Below are positions 1 through 7,496 of a DNA stretch of 32,281 nt, piece by piece. The stretch comes from an uncultured Ruminococcus sp. (lineage in GTDB: Bacteria; Bacillota; Clostridia; Oscillospirales; Ruminococcaceae). How positions within the stretch are numbered: the stretch's first letter is position 1; each line of letters starts with the position of its first letter. The stretch lies in contig CANPYF010000006.1 of NCBI GenBank assembly GCA_947587925.1, positions 1 to 32,281 on the forward strand. The letters run 5' to 3'. The notes beneath the pieces were generated by a model, which saw only the letters and a program-made list of their open reading frames with translations, did no database searches and was not told where the DNA came from. The translations under genes were made by a program, and so were the position numbers.

Positions 1-1349
1 CCGCAGCCCGAAGAGCAGGCTTCGTTGAGCATTATGCTGTCTATCGCGCCGTTTTTTATTTTAAAGCATTTGATGTCCTGTCCGCCTATGTCTATAATGA
101 AATCGACATCGGGGCAGAAGTAAGCGGCGGCTTTATAGTGAGCGACCGTTTCAACAATGCCGTAGTCCACTCCGAGAGCCGACTTTATAAGTTCCTCGCC
201 GTAGCCCGTGACCGCGCTCGAACGTATATTCAGTTTTGGTGAAGCTATCGAGTAGATCTCTTCAAGTTTTGAGGCGATTATATCAAGAGCCTGTCCGCTG
301 CTCGAGCAGTAATGCTGATAGAGCAGTCTGCCGTCAGGGGTGATAAGCGCAAGCTTTGTGGTAGTCGAGCCCGCGTCTATGCCGAGATAAGCGTCACCCT
401 CATAGGTCTTTATATCGGCATATTTAAGGTCGGAACGCTTATGCCTGTTGACAAAGGCATAATAATCCTCTTTTGTTTCAAAGAGCGGTCTGCCCTTTAT
501 TATATCATCTGAAACGGGCGCGTTAAGTATCTTGTCGAGTGTTTCATCTATAGTCATAGCCTGAGAAAGTTCCTCGGCGCGGAGCGCACAGCCGTAAGCC
601 GTAAAGCAGGGGGCAAGGTCGGGGAACACGGCGTGTTCATCATCAAGGTGAAGGGTCTCCTTAAAAGCCTTGCGCAGACCTTTGAGGAAGGAGAGCGGCC
701 CGCCGAGGAAGAGTACCTTCCCCGCTATTTTCCTGCCCTGTGCCAGACCCGAAACGGTCTGGTCGACCACCGCCTGAAAGATAGAAGCGGCGATATCCTC
801 TTTTTTTGCGCCCTGATTGAGCAGCGGCTGGATATCGCTTTTTGCGAAAACTCCGCATCTTGAAGCGATAGGGTATATCCTCTGACTTCTGAGCGACATT
901 TTATCCAGTTCGTCCGCCGTAACGCCGAGCAGCTGAGCCATCTGGTCGATAAAAGAGCCTGTGCCGCCCGCGCATGAGCCGTTCATGCGCTGTTCAACAC
1001 CGCCCGTGAGGAAGATTATCTTTGCGTCCTCACCGCCGAGTTCAACTACAGCGTCAGCGTCCGGATAAGTCTTATTAACTGCGATAAACGCAGAATAGAC
1101 CTCCTGCACGAACGGTATACCGCTTGCCTGAGCAATACCGAGCCCTGCCGAGCCTGTTATCGCCGTGTGGAAAAATTTACCTTTAAATTTTTCACTGATA
1201 GTGCGAAGCTGCGAAGCGGCTGTCTCACGAACGTGGGAGAAGTGGCGTTCATACTTTGTATATACTATGTCATCATTAAGCAAAACGACCGTTTTAACAG
1301 TCGTAGAACCGACATCTATACCCAATCTGTATATTTCCTTAGTTTCCAT
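1..1349 (-). CDS. 2-hydroxyacyl-CoA dehydratase activase, tandem ASKHA domains (5' part, cut by window edge)
   Basis: An open frame read from the minus strand begins with ATG at 1349 and runs off the window after 449 codons. The first half has the ASKHA phosphate-binding loop GIDVGSTTVKT near residues 10-20, GGEDAKIIF, and NGSCAGGTGSF with Cys126. A second Cys follows at residue 165 in SRCGVFAKSD. In HgdC-type activators such cysteines bind the [4Fe-4S] cluster shared by a homodimer. A second copy begins around residue 330 (YLGIDAGSTTTKLAL) and again shows GGQDIKCFK and NEACSSGCG at the window edge. Tandem activase halves are typical of the large (about 1400-residue) fused activase proteins whose C-terminal part resembles dehydratase subunits; that part is not visible here. 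The family uses ATP to drive an electron into a dehydratase. The substrate cannot be told. A GGAGGT site lies at 1362-1367, 12 bases before the start, which is slightly far. Confidence 0.9.
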   Translation of the reverse strand, partial: METKEIYRLGIDVGSTTVKTVVLLNDDIVYTKYERHFSHVRETAASQLRTISEKFKGKFFHTAITGSAGLGIAQASGIPFVQEVYSAFIAVNKTYPDADAVVELGGEDAKIIFLTGGVEQRMNGSCAGGTGSFIDQMAQLLGVTADELDKMSLRSQRIYPIASRCGVFAKSDIQPLLNQGAKKEDIAASIFQAVVDQTVSGLAQGRKIAGKVLFLGGPLSFLKGLRKAFKETLHLDDEHAVFPDLAPCFTAYGCALRAEELSQAMTIDETLDKILNAPVSDDIIKGRPLFETKEDYYAFVNRHKRSDLKYADIKTYEGDAYLGIDAGSTTTKLALITPDGRLLYQHYCSSSGQALDIIASKLEEIYSIASPKLNIRSSAVTGYGEELIKSALGVDYGIVETVAHYKAAAYFCPDVDFIIDIGGQDIKCFKIKNGAIDSIMLNEACSSGC

Positions 1350-1401
1350 ATTATATACATTACCTCCGATACGGGGAAATCTGCGAATACATACACATAT
1401 A

Positions 1402-1430
1402 ATTATATCACAAAAAAGGAGATTTGAAAA
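1402..1430 (-). promoter_or_regulatory. Putative sigma-A promoter of the activase gene
   Basis: On the minus strand TTTTCA (1425-1430) and TATAAT (1402-1407) are separated by 17 bases. They lie about 50 bases upstream of the activase start and diverge from the TatD promoter. The -10 is perfect; the -35 matches the consensus at four of six positions. Confidence 0.55.
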
Positions 1431-1505
1431 GGGGTTTTGCAAAAAAATTTTGATGTAATTACAGCAATAATAATGATATTTTTTAGTAAATCTTTTTTAC
1501 GGTAC

Positions 1506-1534
1506 TTTACAAACCCGATAAATTGTGCTATAAT
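1506..1534 (+). promoter_or_regulatory. Sigma-A promoter of the TatD operon
   Basis: TTTACA (1506-1511) and TATAAT (1529-1534) are separated by exactly 17 bases, and the GTG start of the TatD gene follows 32 bases later. A purine-rich AGAGGTG site stands just before the start. Confidence 0.75.
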
Positions 1535-1566
1535 AGTTGTGTATAAAGCATAAGAGGTGAACGCTC

Positions 1567-2397
1567 GTGGAAGAATATTCTCGTGAATATGCCGCAAGCC
1601 GCGCTGATGAACTGCGCGGGATCTATGATTCTCATTGTCATTATGACGATTCCGCGTTCGATAACGACCGCGGGCAGCTGCTCGATTCTCTTTTTGCTGA
1701 CGATTCCCCCGTGGACAGGCTTATGCACGCAAGCGTTGATAAGGCTTCTTCGGAGTTCGGTATCGCGGCGGCGGATAGGTATGAGCGGTTTTTTACCTCC
1801 GTGGGTTTTCATCCCGAATATGCAGACGCTGTAATGGACGAATACGGCAAAAAAGGTGTCACGGATACGCTCGCCGCTCTTGCCGCTCACCCCAAGGTAA
1901 AGGCTGTCGGCGAGATAGGTCTTGATTATCATTATGATGACTGCGCCGACCGCGCAGTTCAGTCGGAACTTTTTGAAACGCAGACCGCGCTTGCGGTCTC
2001 GCTTGACCTGCCTGTGATAATACACTGCCGTGACGCGCTCGAAGACGTTTTGCGGATAGTTAAAAAATATCGCCCCAAGGGCGTTATACACTGCTTTTCG
2101 GGGTCTGCGGAAACGGCGATTGAATTTGTGCGGCTGGGTATGTATATCGGCTTTACCGGTGTGCTTAGTTTTAAAAATGCTAAAAAGGTGAAAAAAGCGT
2201 TCCTTGCCGTGCCGCAGGACAGGTTTTTATTTGAGACCGATTGCCCCTATATGTCCCCCGAACCGTTCAGGGGCAAACGCTGCGACAGCAGGCTGATAGC
2301 CTATACCGCGCTTGAAGCGCAGCGTATCAGCGGCGTTGACGCTCAGAAACTTATAGATAAGGCGGCTGAAAACGCCGCGGAATTGTTTGGAGTGTGA
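1567..2397 (+). CDS. TatD family metal-dependent hydrolase (DNase)
   Basis: This 276-residue protein has the TatD metal-binding set: HxH in DSHCHYDD (His23, His25), the glutamate in VGEIGLDYHY, the histidine in IHCRDAL, HCFSG, and the aspartate in ETDCPYM near the C-terminus. TatD proteins are cytoplasmic TIM-barrel hydrolases with 3'-5' exonuclease activity on DNA and are linked to DNA repair and turnover. Its length is slightly above the family norm (about 255-265) because some 20 residues precede the HxH motif. The start is a GTG chosen because AGAGGTG lies 8 bases upstream and a consensus promoter lies just before it; no ATG start fits. It is first in a plus-strand gene run, with the next gene 4 bases after its stop. 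Confidence 0.9.
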   Translation: MEEYSREYAASRADELRGIYDSHCHYDDSAFDNDRGQLLDSLFADDSPVDRLMHASVDKASSEFGIAAADRYERFFTSVGFHPEYADAVMDEYGKKGVTDTLAALAAHPKVKAVGEIGLDYHYDDCADRAVQSELFETQTALAVSLDLPVIIHCRDALEDVLRIVKKYRPKGVIHCFSGSAETAIEFVRLGMYIGFTGVLSFKNAKKVKKAFLAVPQDRFLFETDCPYMSPEPFRGKRCDSRLIAYTALEAQRISGVDAQKLIDKAAENAAELFGV

Positions 2398-2401
2398 GCT
2401 T

Positions 2402-2614
2402 ATGAAAAAGAAGATAATCATCGCCGTTATATTGTGCGTTATCCTGCTTACGCCGATACCGCGCTTTTTAAAGGACGGCGGAACGGTGGAATATAACGCC
2501 GTGCTGTATTCGGTCAGAAAGGTACACAGCATCAACGGTGACGGCTACAATGTCGGCACGGAGGTAAGGCTGCTTTTTTGGGAGGTCTACAGCAGCGTGG
2601 AGTATCAGCCTTAA
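2402..2614 (+). CDS. Small membrane-anchored protein (70 aa), conserved hypothetical
   Basis: The protein begins MKKKIIIAVILCVILLTPIP, a single hydrophobic segment that could be a membrane anchor or signal peptide. About 45 polar residues follow, containing DGGTVEYNAVLYSV. Short proteins with this build and a similar DGGTVEY-AVLY core occur in many Firmicutes; their function is unknown to me. I chose the ATG at 2402; an in-frame TTG at 2387 would overlap the TatD gene. It sits 4 bases behind TatD and is probably cotranscribed. The C-terminal part should lie outside the membrane if the anchor is N-terminal (inference). Confidence 0.7.
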   Translation: MKKKIIIAVILCVILLTPIPRFLKDGGTVEYNAVLYSVRKVHSINGDGYNVGTEVRLLFWEVYSSVEYQP

Positions 2615-2674
2615 CGATAAAAACAGATAAACAAAAGAAAAAGGATAAAGAATAAAAAGCAAGGAGGTCAAAAA

Positions 2675-3634
2675 ATGCCTGAGATACTATATATCGTTAT
2701 ACCCTGCTATAACGAGGAGGAAATGCTGCCGATAACGGCTAAAGCACTGATAGAAAAAATGGATACGCTTATATCGGACAAAAAAATATCCCCTAAAAGC
2801 AGAGTGATGTTTGTAGATGACGGCTCAAAGGACAGAACGTGGGAGCTTATCTATCGTTTTCACAAAAGCTGCGAGCTTTTTACGGGTCTGAAACTTTCAA
2901 GGAATAAGGGTCATCAGAATGCGCTGCTTGCGGGACTTATGACTGCAAAAAATTATGCGGATATCATAGTTTCCATGGACGCGGACCTGCAGGACGATAT
3001 AAACGCCATTGACGGCTTTCTCGAAAAAAGAGCCGAAGGCTGCGAGATAGTCTACGGGGTCAGAAGTTCGCGCGAAACGGATACGGGATTCAAAAGGTGG
3101 ACGGCGCAGAGCTATTATAAGGTGCTGTCGGCTATGGGCGTGGATATTGTTTACAATCATGCCGATTATCGGCTTATGAGCAAAAAGGCTGTCGAAGCGC
3201 TCGCCGAATTTGAAGAGGTCAATCTGTTTTTGCGCGGCATAGTGCCTATGGTCGGCTTTAAGAGCGATATAGTTACCTATGAAAGGGCGGCGCGTCAGGC
3301 AGGCGAATCGAAATATCCGCTCAAAAAGATGATAGCGCTGGCGGTGGAGGGCGTCACCTCGCTGTCCATAAAACCGATAAGATTGATAACCGCGCTCGGC
3401 ATTACTATTTTTATTATCTCGATAATAATGCTTATATATTTTCTTGTCATACACGCGCTCGGCAGGACCATAGCGGGCTGGACGACTACCGTCGTTTCGG
3501 TGTGGGCGCTCGGCGGACTGCAGCTTTTTGCAATAGGCATAATAGGCGAGTATATCGGAAAGATATACCTTGAGACCAAGGCAAGACCAAAATATATCAT
3601 AGAAAAAAATCTTGAAGAGACAAAGGAGTTTTAA
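2675..3634 (+). CDS. GT2 glycosyltransferase, DPM1/GtrB-like (polyprenyl-phosphate type)
   Basis: A 319-residue protein starts with the GT-A fold pattern YIVIPCYNEEE. It carries VDDGSKDRT near residues 47-55 for nucleotide-sugar binding and MDADLQDD near residue 100, the metal-binding DxD region. Two C-terminal hydrophobic segments at about 235-260 and 270-295 anchor it in the membrane. This matches bactoprenol-phosphate glycosyltransferases such as GtrB and the DPM1-like group, which move a sugar from a nucleotide donor to undecaprenyl phosphate for later use on envelope glycans or proteins. The sugar cannot be predicted. A strong AGGAGGT site lies just before the ATG. The next gene begins 2 bases after the stop, so the pair is probably translated together. 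Confidence 0.9.
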   Translation: MPEILYIVIPCYNEEEMLPITAKALIEKMDTLISDKKISPKSRVMFVDDGSKDRTWELIYRFHKSCELFTGLKLSRNKGHQNALLAGLMTAKNYADIIVSMDADLQDDINAIDGFLEKRAEGCEIVYGVRSSRETDTGFKRWTAQSYYKVLSAMGVDIVYNHADYRLMSKKAVEALAEFEEVNLFLRGIVPMVGFKSDIVTYERAARQAGESKYPLKKMIALAVEGVTSLSIKPIRLITALGITIFIISIIMLIYFLVIHALGRTIAGWTTTVVSVWALGGLQLFAIGIIGEYIGKIYLETKARPKYIIEKNLEETKEF

Positions 3635-3636
3635 AC

Positions 3637-4155
3637 ATGGCAGAAGAGAACATCATCAAGAATGACGCGCTGATAGAGGCGGTCGCGCAGATGCGTGAGG
3701 ATTTTAATCAGCAGACGCAGAACAAGGTAATAAATACCGCGCTAAGGTGCGAATTTCTTGTACCCGCGAATATCAGCAGAAACACGCAGCTTGTTCAGGA
3801 TAAGGATAATCACCTTAAATTTCAGGACAAGCCGCAGGCAAGATTCATGCTGATAAAGCATAAGACAAACGGCACGTTTTTCCCCGTATTTACCGATAAA
3901 GAGCAGTTTGACAAGCTCGAAAAGAAGGAAGAATTCAGCGCCGTAAAGATGAAATTCGCCGATATAGCAGCACTTACCGAGCAGTCGCCCGCCGTTGTCG
4001 GATTTGTTATAGACCCCATGGGGATAAACCTTCCGTTTACAAAAGAAATGCTCGCTTCGATAAGAAAAACGCTCCAGGCGGCAAGAGAACGTCAGGCGGC
4101 AGCACAGAACGCCGATGCGCCGAGCATAACGGTGACAGAGGGAGAAAACGGCTGA
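3637..4155 (+). CDS. SseB N-terminal-domain protein
   Basis: This 172-residue soluble protein has no signal peptide or membrane segment. The middle matches the SseB domain pattern: CEFLVPANI (about 48-56), then FFPVFTDKEQFDKL (about 85-100), FADIAAL, and FVIDPMGINLPF (about 128-140). A helical, Gln/Ala-rich tail follows. SseB-domain proteins are common in Firmicutes next to enzymes of many kinds, and no biochemical function is established. It lies 2 bases downstream of the glycosyltransferase and before a strong terminator, so it is likely the last gene of that transcript. A role linked to the glycosyltransferase would be inference from position only. Confidence 0.8.
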   Translation: MAEENIIKNDALIEAVAQMREDFNQQTQNKVINTALRCEFLVPANISRNTQLVQDKDNHLKFQDKPQARFMLIKHKTNGTFFPVFTDKEQFDKLEKKEEFSAVKMKFADIAALTEQSPAVVGFVIDPMGINLPFTKEMLASIRKTLQAARERQAAAQNADAPSITVTEGENG

Positions 4156-4165
4156 TAAGCCGTTT
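4146..4165 (+). other. Perfect 8-bp hairpin over the SseB stop codon
   Basis: AAACGGCT (4146-4153) and AGCCGTTT (4158-4165) are exact complements with a GATA loop that contains part of the TGA stop. No T run follows, so it is not itself a factor-independent terminator. It may protect the transcript 3' end together with the terminator 30 bases downstream. Confidence 0.4.
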
Positions 4166-4195
4166 ATAGATCTTGAAATTATGGCATAATAAACC

Positions 4196-4228
4196 GCCGC
4201 TTGAAAAAATTTTTTTGAGCGGCTTTTT
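4196..4228 (+). terminator. Rho-independent terminator after the SseB gene
   Basis: GCCGCT (4196-4201) pairs with AGCGGC (4218-4223), and the inside continues with A-run/T-run pairing. Five T follow at 4224-4228. It closes the TatD-GT2-SseB gene run and separates it from the glycosylase gene. Confidence 0.8.
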
Positions 4229-4253
4229 GCAATGAATTAAAATGGGGGCAAAA

Positions 4254-4760
4254 ATGGAGGGGAAATACGAGCATATAGTCCACGGCTTTGAGCCCGTGTT
4301 TGACGCTGAAAGCAGGATACTGATACTGGGAAGTCTGCCCTCTGTTATGTCGCGCAAAAATAATTTTTATTACGGCAATAATGCCAACCGCTTCTGGCGG
4401 GTAATGGCTGAACTTTTTGAAAGCGGCCTGCCGACTACGATAGAGCAAAAAAAGGAACTGATGTTATCCAACCGCATTGCGCTGTGGGACGTTATCGCCG
4501 AGTGCGATATAATAGGCTCGTCAGACGCAAGCATACGGAACGTAAAGCCCGCGCGGCTTTCGCGCATAACCGAAAGCTGTGACATAAAAGCGGTCTATGC
4601 AAACGGCACGGCAGCCGCGAGGATATACAATAAATATCAGCGTGACATAACGGGAATGGATATTACCGTGCTGCCCTCGACAAGCGCCGCCAACGCCGCA
4701 TGGAACTTTGAAAGGCTGACAGCGGCATGGAGGGTAATAATGCAGACTTTGGAAAAATAA
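4254..4760 (+). CDS. DNA-deoxyinosine glycosylase (uracil-DNA glycosylase superfamily, family 6)
   Basis: The protein (168 residues from this start) shows the superfamily active-site region ILILGSLPSVMSRKNNFYYG, then NNANRFW, and a C-terminal LPSTSAANA loop. This combination matches the hypoxanthine-DNA glycosylase family (UDG family 6), which removes deaminated adenine from DNA and starts base excision repair. It has no Fe-S cysteine pattern, which argues against UDG families 4 and 5. Two starts are possible. The ATG at 4242 has no ribosome site, while the one at 4254 has a G-rich GGGGG 5 bases upstream, so I prefer the second. It is probably expressed separately from the genes before it, because a terminator intervenes. 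Confidence 0.85.
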   Translation: MEGKYEHIVHGFEPVFDAESRILILGSLPSVMSRKNNFYYGNNANRFWRVMAELFESGLPTTIEQKKELMLSNRIALWDVIAECDIIGSSDASIRNVKPARLSRITESCDIKAVYANGTAAARIYNKYQRDITGMDITVLPSTSAANAAWNFERLTAAWRVIMQTLEK

Positions 4761-4889
4761 TCGGATAATTTTTTTAGATTTTCACGAGGTCAACATATTG
4801 CTGTGGTATTTTTGGTTATTAGGGCAGGTATCGCCGCACCTGACAGCGGGAAACTGTTAAAAAAGAATATGAAAACGGAGGAATAGCTT

Positions 4890-5564
4890 ATGCCAAGGCT
4901 TTTGGTAGTTGATGATGAGGAAAGGATACGCGATATTATAAGAGAATACGCGGAATTTAACGGGTTTCAGGTAACAGAAGCCGCTGACGGAATGGAAGCG
5001 GTGGAGTGCGTAAAGAAAAACGATTTTGATATGATCGTTATGGATATAATGATGCCGAAGTTAGACGGTTATTCCGCTTATAAGGAAATAAAAAAGATAA
5101 AGGATATACCCGCTATAATGCTTTCGGCACGCGGCGAGGAGTACGACAAGCTGTTCGGCTTTGAGATAGGCGCGGACGATTATGTTGTCAAGCCCTTTTC
5201 GCCCAAGGAGCTTATGGCAAGGATACGCGCGGTCATGAACCGCGTAAATTCCGCCAAGAAAACTGAGGACGTTATAACCTATAAGGGACTGGTGATAAAT
5301 TTCACCGCCCGCGAGGTGACTATAGACGGCGTAAGAGCGCAGATGACGCCGAAGGAATACGACCTGCTGTTTTATCTGGTAAAAAATATGAATATCGCGC
5401 TTTCAAGAGAAAAACTGCTTGAAGAAGTGTGGGGCTTTGATTTTTACGGGGACGACCGAACGGTCGATACGCATATCAAAATGTTAAGGAACAGCCTCGG
5501 TCCTTACCGCAATCTTATAATCACCCTGAGAGGAATGGGATATAAATTTGAAAAGATCTCATAA
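4890..5564 (+). CDS. OmpR/PhoB-type response regulator
   Basis: The 224-residue protein has an N-terminal receiver domain with the acidic pair at VDDEE, phospho-acceptor Asp52 in VMDIMMPKLDG, and the conserved lysine in VVKPFSP near residue 100. A C-terminal winged helix-turn-helix domain follows from about 125, with TPKEYDLLFYLVKN and DDRTVDTHIKMLR before the recognition wing. It should bind DNA when phosphorylated by the kinase encoded directly downstream, whose start overlaps its end by 17 bases. A GGAGGAA site precedes the ATG. The 129 bases upstream show no convincing promoter. No target operon is evident from the context. Confidence 0.93.
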   Translation: MPRLLVVDDEERIRDIIREYAEFNGFQVTEAADGMEAVECVKKNDFDMIVMDIMMPKLDGYSAYKEIKKIKDIPAIMLSARGEEYDKLFGFEIGADDYVVKPFSPKELMARIRAVMNRVNSAKKTEDVITYKGLVINFTAREVTIDGVRAQMTPKEYDLLFYLVKNMNIALSREKLLEEVWGFDFYGDDRTVDTHIKMLRNSLGPYRNLIITLRGMGYKFEKIS

Positions 5565-7050
5565 GGCAAACGCTAAGCGTCAAAAACGCCGCAGAAAGTT
5601 TCGGCTGAAAACATATGTGCTGCTGTATTTTATGGTGGTCGTTATTTTTATACTGGTGATACTCTGGCTTTTTCAGTATTTTTTTCTGCCGAGATATTAC
5701 CGAGCCGCCAAGATAAGGGACGTATCAGATGTGGCTGACAGGCTTATCGGCGGCTTTGACAGCAGCGACACCGCCTTTGAGGTCAGAAAAATGGCGTTTA
5801 ACAACAATATGTTTATCCTTATCACCGACAGCGAGGGCAACGACGTTGCGCTTGAAAATAATCTTGGCAACTATTCATTTTTCGGAAAGGATAAGGATAA
5901 AAATTTCGGTAAAACGCTTTATCAGTTCCGCAGAAAGTTAGACAGCGAGAATACCGACCATGTCACCAGCATAGTGCCGAGCGACGAATTTGGCGGAGAA
6001 GAGATATTCTTCTGCAAAAGCTTTGAAAACGGCGGCGAGGACTATTTTCTGTTTATCGAAGCGCCGATAGAACCGATAGATTCCACCATTGACATAATCA
6101 GAGAACAGCTTGTTTATATAACGATAATCCTTTTTGAACTTGCGTTTATCGTTACGGTGCTTATTTCCTACAGGATATCAAAGCCGATAGAGCAGCTTAC
6201 CGAAACGGCGAAAAAATTCGGCGAGGGCGATTACGACATAGAGTTCAAGGCGGAGGGTTACAGCGAGATAGAGGAACTTTCCGTTGTGCTTGACGACGCA
6301 AGAAATGACGTAAAAAAGGTCACGGATCTGAAAAAAGATCTTATCGCAAACATTTCGCACGATCTGAGAACGCCGCTCACCATGGTAAAGGCTTATGCGG
6401 AAATGATAAGAGATCTTTCGGGGGACGACCCTGTAAAGCGCGAAAAGCACTGCATGATAATAATAGAAGAAGCCGACAGGCTTTCAAACCTCGTCAATTC
6501 TATTCTGGAACTTTCAAAACTCGAAAGCTCGAACGGCGAGCTTAACAAGAGCGATTATTCCGTACATTCGCAGATAGAGGACGTGCTTAAAAGGTATACG
6601 CTGCTTATCGAGGAAAAGGGTTACGATATCGCGTTTTTGCCTGACGAGGATATAAATATCACAGCCGATTATGAAAAACTCTCGCAGGTGATATATAATT
6701 TTATCAACAACGCCATAAACTACAGCGGCGAGCATAAATATATACGCATAAGGCAGATAAACGGCGCGGATACGGTGCGTATCGAGGTAAGCGACAACGG
6801 TCCGGGCATTCCTAAGGATAAACTTTCGCATATCTTTGAAAGATATTACCGCGGCGGCAAGGTAAAGCGTGAAACGGTCGGCACGGGACTGGGGCTTTCC
6901 ATTTGCAAGGAGATACTGCGGCTGCACGGCTTTGCCTTCGGCGTAGCCTCCGAGGAGGGAAAAGGCTCGACCTTCTGGTTTGAAGCGGACATTGCGAAGA
7001 AGTCCTTGCCTGCTTCGACGTCAAAGACCACTGACAGCCGAACGGCATAA
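5548..7050 (+). CDS. Membrane sensor histidine kinase (partner of the upstream regulator)
   Basis: The 500-residue protein has a very basic N-terminus, a first membrane segment at about 24-45, an extracytoplasmic sensor region of about 140 residues, a second membrane segment at about 186-209 and a HAMP linker. The dimerization helix carries phospho-acceptor His271 (ISHDLRTPL). The ATPase domain has the N box FINNAINYSG near 386, DNGPGIP near 416 and TGLGLSI near 446. The start is a TTG 17 bases inside the regulator gene, preceded by GAGAGGA and ATGGGA; the next ATG would remove the first membrane segment. Overlap points to translational coupling. The C-terminal 15 residues beyond the ATPase fold are Ser/Thr rich. 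The stop lies within a tandem GGCATAAT repeat at the edge of a large palindrome. Confidence 0.92.
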   Translation: MKRSHKANAKRQKRRRKFRLKTYVLLYFMVVVIFILVILWLFQYFFLPRYYRAAKIRDVSDVADRLIGGFDSSDTAFEVRKMAFNNNMFILITDSEGNDVALENNLGNYSFFGKDKDKNFGKTLYQFRRKLDSENTDHVTSIVPSDEFGGEEIFFCKSFENGGEDYFLFIEAPIEPIDSTIDIIREQLVYITIILFELAFIVTVLISYRISKPIEQLTETAKKFGEGDYDIEFKAEGYSEIEELSVVLDDARNDVKKVTDLKKDLIANISHDLRTPLTMVKAYAEMIRDLSGDDPVKREKHCMIIIEEADRLSNLVNSILELSKLESSNGELNKSDYSVHSQIEDVLKRYTLLIEEKGYDIAFLPDEDINITADYEKLSQVIYNFINNAINYSGEHKYIRIRQINGADTVRIEVSDNGPGIPKDKLSHIFERYYRGGKVKRETVGTGLGLSICKEILRLHGFAFGVASEEGKGSTFWFEADIAKKSLPASTSKTTDSRTA

Positions 7051-7052
7051 TG

Positions 7053-7097
7053 GCATAATGTTATTATGCATAATAATTATGCATAATAACATTATGC
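7053..7097. repeat. Perfect 45-bp palindrome
   Basis: Twenty-two bases on each side of the central A at 7075 are exact complements; I checked each pair. It contains two copies of TTATGCATAA (7064-7073 and 7077-7086). It begins three bases after the kinase stop codon, just after a tandem pair of GGCATAAT (7044-7059). No T run follows directly. Confidence 0.9.
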
Positions 7098-7107
7098 TAA
7101 AAAACAG

Positions 7108-7143
7108 CGGGACTGCAAAGGAAAATTGCAGTCCCGTTTTTTT
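7108..7143 (+). terminator. Strong terminator between convergent kinase and SCP2 genes
   Basis: CGGGACTGCAA (7108-7118) pairs perfectly with TTGCAGTCCCG (7126-7136), followed by seven T (7137-7143). Six A at 7099-7104 precede the stem, so it may also act on the opposite strand for the purA-SCP2 transcript. Confidence 0.88.
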
Positions 7144-7165
7144 GTCGGTGTTTATATTTTTGATA

Positions 7166-7483
7166 TTATTTGAGCAGATTGCCGAATTCCAGCGCTTTGC
7201 CGACATCTCCGTCTACCTTCAGCTTGCCCATTGTGAAGGCTGCCACAGGGTTGAGCTTGCCGTCTATAAGCTTGTTGAAATTATCCATGTTCATGGTTAT
7301 GGCGCAGCTGCGGTCGTTGTACTCGTAAGGCTCTATGCTGACAACGCCGTTTTTGATCTCCACATAGAAAACGCCGCCGTTTTCGCCCGTGATGTTTACC
7401 TGAACGGCAAGAAATTCAACGCCCGAAACGTCAAATTTTTCTGCCATTTTGCGAACCTTTGCAAGAAGCTGATCGAATGTCAT
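7166..7483 (-). CDS. SCP2 sterol-binding-domain protein
   Basis: A 105-residue soluble protein made of a single SCP2-like domain: an N-terminal helix (MTFDQLLAKVRKM), a beta meander with GGVFYVEIKNGVVSIEPY, and a C-terminal NPVAAFTMGKLKVDGDVGKAL segment. That last segment is the family hallmark. In animals this fold carries lipids. In bacteria small stand-alone copies are common and their ligands are mostly unknown, so fatty acids or other lipids are only a guess. It starts 13 bases after the purA stop with a GGAGGG site overlapping the purA end, so it is probably cotranscribed with purA. I see no functional link to purine synthesis. Confidence 0.85.
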   Translation of the reverse strand: MTFDQLLAKVRKMAEKFDVSGVEFLAVQVNITGENGGVFYVEIKNGVVSIEPYEYNDRSCAITMNMDNFNKLIDGKLNPVAAFTMGKLKVDGDVGKALEFGNLLK

Positions 7484-7496
7484 TTTTTAACCCTCC

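Noticed and set aside
7053-7097. Palindrome as the kinase terminator
   Set aside because: It has no T run after it, is almost all AT, and a strong GC-rich terminator lies 10 bases downstream.
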